In this document: positions 58,961-64,000 of the stretch, in pieces
Position numbering within the stretch: position 1 is the stretch's first letter
How the letters are laid out: every line of letters begins with the position of its first letter
DNA from: Bacteroidaceae bacterium
Lineage (GTDB): Bacteria > Bacteroidota > Bacteroidia > Bacteroidales > Bacteroidaceae
DNA: 64,000 nt
Direction of reading: 5' to 3'
Assembly: GCA_017464815.1 (NCBI GenBank)
Contig: JAFTYI010000035.1
Location: 1 to 64,000 of the forward strand
The notes under the pieces: generated by a model
Databases searched by the model: none
Told to the model about the DNA's origin: nothing
What the model saw: the letters and a program-made list of their open reading frames with translations, nothing else
Position numbers and translations under genes: made by a program

Positions 58961-60547
58961 ATGATACAGGAATACCAACTCAGATTGTTGCCCCAACAGG
59001 CAGCCAATGAACAGAGCATCATGCAATATGTGGCCCGCGAGAAGGGCATGGACGTGCGCACCATCAAGGCCGTGAGGGTGTTGAAGCGCGGCATCGACGC
59101 CCGTCAGCGTACCATCTACGTGAACCTCAGTGTGAGGGTGTTCATCAACGAAATGCCACCAAAGGAAGAATTTGTGCGCACCCATTATCCCAACGTGGAG
59201 GGGCGGCCACAGGTCATTGTTGTGGGAGCCGGCCCTGGCGGATTGTTTGCGGCACTGAGGCTGATTGAGTTAGGCTTACGACCCGTGGTGGTGGAGCGTG
59301 GCAAGGATGTACATGCCCGCCGGGTGGATATTGCCCGCATCTCGCGCGAACACAAAGTGGACGGCGAGTCGAACTACAGTTTCGGCGAAGGCGGAGCAGG
59401 TGCCTACTCCGATGGAAAACTGTTCACCCGAAGCAAGAAGCGCGGAAATGTAGAGAAGATACTGAACGTCTTCTGCCAACATGGTGCCAGCACCTCCATC
59501 CTCTCTGATGCTCATCCCCACATCGGTACCGACAAGTTACCCCTTGTCATCGAAGCCATGCGCAACACCATCATCCGCTCGGGTGGGGAGGTACACTTCG
59601 AAACCCGCATGGATGCACTGATTATAGAGGGAGATGAGGTGAAGGGTATCGTCACTCAGGCGGGACGCGAGTTCATCGGTTCCGTCATCTTGGCCACCGG
59701 CCACTCGGCACGCGATGTCTTCCGTTGGTTGCAGGCCAACGGAGTGACACTGGAAGCCAAGGGACTGGCCGTGGGCGTACGCCTTGAACACGAGGCTCAC
59801 CTCATCGACCAGATACGCTACCACAATAAGAACGGACGTGGCCGCTACCTGCCTGCCGCCGAATACAGCTTTGTCGCCCAAGCAGGGGGCAGGGGAGTGT
59901 ACAGCTTCTGCATGTGTCCGGGAGGCTTTGTTGTGCCCGCCGCCACAGGCCCCGAACAAGTGGTGGTCAATGGCATGTCGCCCAGCAACCGTGGCGGACG
60001 ATGGAGTAACTCGGGCATGGTGGTGGAGATTCATCCCGAGGACGTCATCCAAGAAAAACTCCTCCCCGAGGGAGCCAATGCGGACGACCCGCTTGTGATG
60101 ATGTATTTTCAGGAGAAACTCGAACGCGAATGTTGGCTGGCCGGCGGCATGAAGCAGACGGCGCCCGCACAACGTATGGCTGACTTCACCCGCCGCAAGT
60201 TGAGCTACGACCTTCCACAAACATCCTATTCACCAGGTGTAGTGTCTTCCCCCTTACACTTTTGGATGCCCACGTTCATCACCGAACGTTTGGCACAAGG
60301 ATTCACTCAATTCGACCGTGTATCACGAGGTTTCCTTACGAACGAAGCACTGATGATAGGTGTGGAGACACGCACCTCGTCGCCCGTCCGCATCGTTCGT
60401 GATAGAGAGACCCTCCAACACATCACAGTGAAGGGGCTCTTTCCTTGTGGCGAAGGGGCCGGTTACGCAGGCGGCATCGTCTCTGCCGGTATGGACGGAG
60501 AGCGGTGCGCCGAGGCCGTAGCACAAATGTTAGAGACACGTGCATAG
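58961..60547 (+). CDS. FAD-dependent oxidoreductase (COG2509-like)
   Basis: Protein of 528 residues. An N-terminal ferredoxin-like domain (about 1-80) precedes the FAD-binding VIVVGAGPGGLFAALRLIELG (about 86-106) and VVVERGKD. Then GESNYSFGEGGAGAYSDGKL (about 136-155), ILATGHSARDVFRWL (about 247), VYSFCMCPGGFVVPAA (about 312) and the C-terminal GLFPCGEGAGYAGGIVSAGMDG. This is the plan of the uncharacterised FAD-dependent dehydrogenases of COG2509, which are cytoplasmic. The electron acceptor and substrate are unknown. It is monocistronic with its own promoter. Confidence 0.88.
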   Translation: MIQEYQLRLLPQQAANEQSIMQYVAREKGMDVRTIKAVRVLKRGIDARQRTIYVNLSVRVFINEMPPKEEFVRTHYPNVEGRPQVIVVGAGPGGLFAALRLIELGLRPVVVERGKDVHARRVDIARISREHKVDGESNYSFGEGGAGAYSDGKLFTRSKKRGNVEKILNVFCQHGASTSILSDAHPHIGTDKLPLVIEAMRNTIIRSGGEVHFETRMDALIIEGDEVKGIVTQAGREFIGSVILATGHSARDVFRWLQANGVTLEAKGLAVGVRLEHEAHLIDQIRYHNKNGRGRYLPAAEYSFVAQAGGRGVYSFCMCPGGFVVPAATGPEQVVVNGMSPSNRGGRWSNSGMVVEIHPEDVIQEKLLPEGANADDPLVMMYFQEKLERECWLAGGMKQTAPAQRMADFTRRKLSYDLPQTSYSPGVVSSPLHFWMPTFITERLAQGFTQFDRVSRGFLTNEALMIGVETRTSSPVRIVRDRETLQHITVKGLFPCGEGAGYAGGIVSAGMDGERCAEAVAQMLETRA

Positions 60548-60574
60548 GCCAATAGGCCACCATATGAAGATTGA

Positions 60575-61639
60575 TTAATCGGGCAGATTCAACTCCATAA
60601 CCACGGGGTTATGGTCGCTCCAATTGTAGTTTTTGGAATAATAGTTCACCCCTCCTAACTCCTCGGAGTGAAAGATATAATCAATTCTCATCAGCCCTTT
60701 AGCCCCACGATAGGTGTACATATATCCCTTTCCGGCTGATTTGAAGCCGTCCTTCATCCGCCCCTTCAAGCACTTATAGGTGTAAGAAGAGGGGGTGTCG
60801 TTGAAGTCACCACAAAGGATCATCGGAGTGCGTGTCTCCTTCACGATGTCCGATATGATGTCAGCTTGCTCTGCACGACGGATATATTCGTACCCCATAC
60901 GGTTCGACACCATCGTCACACGCTGACCATTGTCTACCGCTATTCCCTTCTGCTCCATCTTGGCCGCATGGCGCAAGACACTGTTCACGCCCGTTGTCTG
61001 CATGTGCACGTTGAACACGCGCACCTCCTTGCCACGACCGACCTCGATGTCAATCCATTGGGCACAATTGTTCGACTCACGGAAGGTAATGTAGTCCCTC
61101 TTTTTGATAGGGAATTTGCTGAACGCGGCCACACTGCCCGATATTGTCTGATAGGGGAAAATGGTCTCCAAGAACTTGCTGACACGCTCGGGACGCCCCG
61201 AAACAAAGTCGCGATACTCCTGAAAACAAACGACGTTAATGTTCTCGTCTTCAATGAAGCGCTTGATTTCATCCACCGAATCGTCCTGATTGTCATCAAC
61301 AAAGTTGCGGGCATTCAGTGTCATCACCTTCAACATGTAACCGTCGGGCTCCTCTCCATCAGACACCAATTGGATGGTGGCCGAAATGAAATGATAGTTG
61401 GCAAGCAATGCCAACATCGGCAACAGGAACCAGAACTTGCGACGTATGGCCCAATAAACAAGGACAACCGCATTGACAATCAACAACACAGGCAGAGCAA
61501 GACCTATCATTGTCATAAACATATTCAACCTGGGACTGACATTTCCCGCAAAGGAGCCCAACACGGTGACAACCGCCAACACAAAGGTCAACACAATTGA
61601 TAAAAAATAGGCGAACTTGAACAGCGCTAATTTACCCAT
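60575..61639 (-). CDS. Membrane-anchored endonuclease/exonuclease/phosphatase family protein
   Basis: Protein of 354 residues. Three hydrophobic segments at about 8-30, 38-60 and 66-85 precede an EEP domain: VMTLNARNF (Asn/metal site, about 105), VVCFQEYRDF (Glu, about 137), VFNVHMQTTG, MILCGDFNDTPSSYTY (Asp-x-Asn, about 272), and the closing WSDHNPVVMEL (Asp-His pair, about 341). All catalytic residues are present. EEP enzymes cleave phosphodiesters in nucleic acids or lipids; the membrane anchors favour an envelope-facing substrate. Leftward and alone. Confidence 0.88.
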   Translation of the reverse strand: MGKLALFKFAYFLSIVLTFVLAVVTVLGSFAGNVSPRLNMFMTMIGLALPVLLIVNAVVLVYWAIRRKFWFLLPMLALLANYHFISATIQLVSDGEEPDGYMLKVMTLNARNFVDDNQDDSVDEIKRFIEDENINVVCFQEYRDFVSGRPERVSKFLETIFPYQTISGSVAAFSKFPIKKRDYITFRESNNCAQWIDIEVGRGKEVRVFNVHMQTTGVNSVLRHAAKMEQKGIAVDNGQRVTMVSNRMGYEYIRRAEQADIISDIVKETRTPMILCGDFNDTPSSYTYKCLKGRMKDGFKSAGKGYMYTYRGAKGLMRIDYIFHSEELGGVNYYSKNYNWSDHNPVVMELNLPD

Positions 61640-61694
61640 AACCGGCTTTTTTTATAAAAGATTTGAAAATTCGCGGGCAAATATACAAAAAACA

Positions 61695-61725
61695 TTGCAT
61701 AATTCAATTTTATTGCCTAATTTTG
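61695..61725 (+). promoter_or_regulatory. Promoter of the response regulator gene
   Basis: TTGC at 61695-61698, 19 nt, TAATTTTG at 61718-61725. Confidence 0.6.
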
Positions 61726-61813
61726 TTGCATCAAATAGAATCGTAAGGAGGATAATCAACGAAAAGCACCTCCAGAAAACATGTCGACCTTAAAACTTTA
61801 AAAACAGAATAAT

Positions 61814-62170
61814 ATGAAAACAGTGTTAATTGCAGAAGATACCGATAGCAACTATTTGCTATTGAGTATTGTATTGCGGAAGAGGTATAATCTGACGCGG
61901 GCCTACAATGGTCAGGAGGCCATTGAACTTTATCAGTCAAGCAAGCCCGACCTCATCCTGATGGACATCAAAATGCCCATCATGGACGGATTGGAAGCAA
62001 CTCGTGAAATCCGGAAAATGGACACGGAGACCCCCATCATTGCGCTCACAGCCAACGCCTTTGACAGCGATAAGCAAAAGGCTAAAGAGGCAGGATGCAA
62101 CGGTTACATGGCCAAGCCCATCGTTGCGGCCGAACTGCTTGTGTTGATGCAAGAGTATCTTGGCGAATAA
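61814..62170 (+). CDS. Single-domain response regulator
   Basis: Protein of 118 residues that is one receiver domain: VLIAEDTDSNYLLL (acidic pair about 6-8), phospho-acceptor Asp in PDLILMDIKMPIMDG (about 52), Thr in TPIIALTANAFD (about 80), Lys in GYMAKPIVAAE (about 103). No output domain. Its strong similarity to hybrid-kinase receivers suggests it takes part in a phosphorelay. The hybrid kinase at 33293 is the only other two-component gene in the window; pairing is unproven. Confidence 0.9.
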   Translation: MKTVLIAEDTDSNYLLLSIVLRKRYNLTRAYNGQEAIELYQSSKPDLILMDIKMPIMDGLEATREIRKMDTETPIIALTANAFDSDKQKAKEAGCNGYMAKPIVAAELLVLMQEYLGE

Positions 62171-62193
62171 GATGCCATCGAGGAAAAGGGAAC

Positions 62194-62242
62194 AAACAAG
62201 AAGGAGCTGTGTCGGCCACCCGAACACAGCTTCTTCTTGTTT
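62194..62242. terminator. Two-way terminator between the response regulator and glycosyltransferase genes
   Basis: AACAAGAAGGAGCTGTGT (62195-62212) pairs with ACACAGCTTCTTCTTGTT (62224-62241) with one mismatch. T- and A-rich sequence lies on both sides. Confidence 0.8.
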
Positions 62243-62272
62243 ATCAGTAATCCCGTTATCCTCCCTTCATTT

Positions 62273-63454
62273 CTATGCCCGCTTGGCCTTTTCCCATGTG
62301 CCACTTCCCCGCTTCCGGCTCAAGTAGAAGACACCTTTTATAACATTCACGTTCATAAACGTAAAATAGTAAGGAACGTATAGGAACTTGTTCTTGATTT
62401 GCCTTTTTGACAGGGCATATCCCCCGTAAGCCAACAGGTAGAAAATGACCTGCGCCACAAGCAACACGTCATACACAACACCACTGGAAACAAACACGAG
62501 CCACACGTTCAAAGGAAGCAACGCAAAAAGGGCCAACGGAGTGATTGACCAACGAAGCACCCGGTGAGAAACGTATTGGAAAGAGACAATCCCATGCCTG
62601 AAGATATTCATCAATCCACGCAATCGCCATATACTCTGAAGTCCGCCGGCAGCAATGCGCACCTTGCGTTTCCTCTCTTCACTCATGTCTGCTGAGCCAC
62701 CTTCAATAGCATACGCCTCAGCACAATAGGCAATCTTATATCCACGTTGGACGATGCGCATGGAGAGAATAAAATCATCAAGCAACGTAGTGCGATCCAT
62801 CTTCTCAAACAACTCTGTGCGGATGGCAAACAACTCACCAGCCGCACCCATGGCCGAATACAAGCGGCCATCCAAGCGTTTCAGAGCTGACTCGTACTTC
62901 CAATACAACCCCTCGCCACCACCTGCGGCATTGTCCTTTTCCTTCGCGGCAATCCGCTTTTCGCCGGCCACACATCCGACACCAGCATCCTCGAAACAAG
63001 CAACTATCTCCCGTATCGACTTGCTGTTTATCATAGTGTTGGCATCGGTAAACACCACTATCGGCGTTGTCACGTGCTCCATCGCTCTATTCAATGCCGC
63101 CGTTTTCCCCTGTCGCTCTGATTGGTAGAGAATCTTCACCCGACTGTATTGTTCAAGCAACAGATTCGTCCGATCAGTGGAGCCATCTGTCACCCACAGG
63201 AAGTGCAACTTGTGTGCCGGATAGTCCAACGCCAACGAATTCTCCATTTTTTCCTCGACCACCTCCTCCTCGTTATAGGCCGCAACCAACAGAGTCACTT
63301 CAGGAAGAGACGCATCGCCAAGCAGGGGAGTCTCCCTCCGTCTGACAAACAATTCCTTCACCTTCACCATCAGATACAGCACCATGCCATACCCGATGTA
63401 TGTATAGAAAACCAAGGCTAGACATAGCCAAAACACACATTCAAGCATACTCAT
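62273..63454 (-). CDS. Family 2 glycosyltransferase, membrane-bound
   Basis: Protein of 393 residues. An N-terminal membrane helix (about 5-28) is followed by a GT2 catalytic domain: VTLLVAAYNEEEVVEEKMEN (about 53-72), FLWVTDGSTDRT (DxD-like, about 87), VVFTDANTM (about 130), and the acceptor-side LLDDFILSMRIVQRGYKIAY (about 221-240). The motif IRIAAGGLQSIWR replaces the classic QxxRW. Three C-terminal helices (about 300-380) resemble those of processive or membrane GT2 enzymes. It adds sugars from nucleotide donors to a surface glycan. The next glycosyltransferase starts 1 nt away on the same strand, so both belong to one polysaccharide operon. Confidence 0.9.
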   Translation of the reverse strand: MSMLECVFWLCLALVFYTYIGYGMVLYLMVKVKELFVRRRETPLLGDASLPEVTLLVAAYNEEEVVEEKMENSLALDYPAHKLHFLWVTDGSTDRTNLLLEQYSRVKILYQSERQGKTAALNRAMEHVTTPIVVFTDANTMINSKSIREIVACFEDAGVGCVAGEKRIAAKEKDNAAGGGEGLYWKYESALKRLDGRLYSAMGAAGELFAIRTELFEKMDRTTLLDDFILSMRIVQRGYKIAYCAEAYAIEGGSADMSEERKRKVRIAAGGLQSIWRLRGLMNIFRHGIVSFQYVSHRVLRWSITPLALFALLPLNVWLVFVSSGVVYDVLLVAQVIFYLLAYGGYALSKRQIKNKFLYVPYYFTFMNVNVIKGVFYLSRKRGSGTWEKAKRA

Positions 63455-63455
63455 C

Positions 63456-64000
63456 CTATTCCTTTATTATATTATCGTCTGTATCTTCATATGATTCCTT
63501 GCGGGTAAACAATCGTCCCACTCCCTTAATGGCCTTCACCATGCGAACCTTAAAACTGTTGAAAAAGGAGCCGTCGGATGCCACCGTACCAAACCCCGTA
63601 ACAGCACGCGCCTTGCGCTTATGAATGAATCTGATTTTTCCATATTTCTTCAATTCAAGAGCTAACGACCCATCTTCACCACGAATGATATCTGTGCGGA
63701 TTCCTATTTTTTGAGCCAATTCAGTTTCATACGCAAACACCAGTCCTCTGACACTCAATTCGGGCCGGTTAAAATGTTGGAGCCACAAGTAAATGTCACG
63801 CGACAATTCATAACATTTCAGTCCTATCCACGAATGTTGCTCATCTTGAATATAACTCCATGATGAACATACCCCCACCACGTCACCATCCAATAAAGCA
63901 TCGACCATAGTCTCAACATACCGGGCTGGATACATGGTGTCAGCATCAATGTTTATATGGAATTTACCTCGTGAATGACTTAATCCGCATTGTCGCGCAT
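63456..64000 (-). CDS. Family 2 glycosyltransferase, N-terminus beyond the window
   Basis: The frame is open from the right edge to 63456, so only the C-terminal 181 residues are seen. It begins ARQCGLSHSRGKFHINIDADTMYP, which is the GT2 region just before and through the metal-binding DAD motif. Then LLDGDVVGVCSSW, VFAYETELAQKIGIRTDIIRGEDGSLALELK with the ED acceptor motif, and a basic C-terminus. It sits directly upstream of the other GT2 gene on the same strand (1-nt gap). The apparent ATG at 63935 is internal. Confidence 0.85.
   Translation of the reverse strand, partial: ARQCGLSHSRGKFHINIDADTMYPARYVETMVDALLDGDVVGVCSSWSYIQDEQHSWIGLKCYELSRDIYLWLQHFNRPELSVRGLVFAYETELAQKIGIRTDIIRGEDGSLALELKKYGKIRFIHKRKARAVTGFGTVASDGSFFNSFKVRMVKAIKGVGRLFTRKESYEDTDDNIIKE

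Overview
The window looks like a chromosomal segment of a Bacteroidales bacterium, probably Prevotellaceae or a close relative. The reasons are: promoters of the Bacteroidota type (TTTG, about 19 nt, TAnnTTTG) in front of many genes; the order thrS-infC-rpmI-rplT followed by a 6S-type RNA; many carbohydrate-active enzymes; lipoproteins and large hypothetical proteins of Bacteroidales type; and intergenic spacers full of short degenerate repeats. Genus is inference; the sequence alone does not fix it.

Layout. 0-8.3 kb: housekeeping genes (holin-like membrane protein, SPOR lipoprotein, ruvX, def, TPR protein, thrS, infC, rpmI, rplT). 8.3-9.9 kb: a spacer with a MITE-like element and a 6S RNA (Bacteroidales-1 motif). 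9.9-12.3 kb: an AT-rich cassette with a lipoprotein, an HNH nuclease, a coiled-coil protein and a DUF4407 membrane protein. 12.4-14.2 kb: a REP-associated tyrosine transposase (RAYT) flanked on both sides by tandem arrays sharing a hairpin core. 14.3-26.9 kb: a secreted CotH-kinase/dockerin-like protein, mltG, NlpE-like lipoprotein, GH51 arabinofuranosidase, tRNA-Thr(CGT), Hsp20, acyltransferase, AlaX, an orphan HpaII-family nuclease relative, YqeY, a DMT permease and a DUF2271 protein. 27-28.3 kb: a long dispersed repeat with ARG-box-like palindromes, then a RelE/ParE toxin-antitoxin pair with a frameshifted toxin. 28.4-40.8 kb: GH13 enzyme, fabD, thiD, UDP-glucuronate decarboxylase, hybrid histidine kinase, an ATP-grasp-like protein, an AAA ATPase and pyruvate:ferredoxin oxidoreductase.

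40.9-51.0 kb is a variable, defence-like island: Fic protein with its own palindromic operator, an overlapping pair of DUF262 (GmrSD-type) proteins, a candidate small RNA, an HNH-like protein, a HIRAN protein, a small HTH protein, an unrecognised protein, a DUF4160/DUF2442 pair, a HAD phosphatase and a WYL regulator. It carries recombination scars: duplicated 3' ends of the DUF4160 and HAD genes, and a second copy of the long dispersed repeat.

52-64 kb: GH35 beta-galactosidase and GH16 glucanase in tandem, a double ABC ATPase, a four-helix-bundle gene lying between TTTAGGG-like repeats, ruvC, a DUF4286 protein, tRNA-Ala(GGC), an FAD oxidoreductase, an EEP-family hydrolase, a single-domain response regulator and two family 2 glycosyltransferases, the second cut by the window edge.

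The items most worth following are the RAYT with candidate cognate repeats, the DUF262 pair with its nearby candidate sRNA, the HNH/DUF4407 cassette, and the dispersed repeats with ARG-box-like sites. Functions are assigned by reading motifs and family resemblance by eye; no database search was run.
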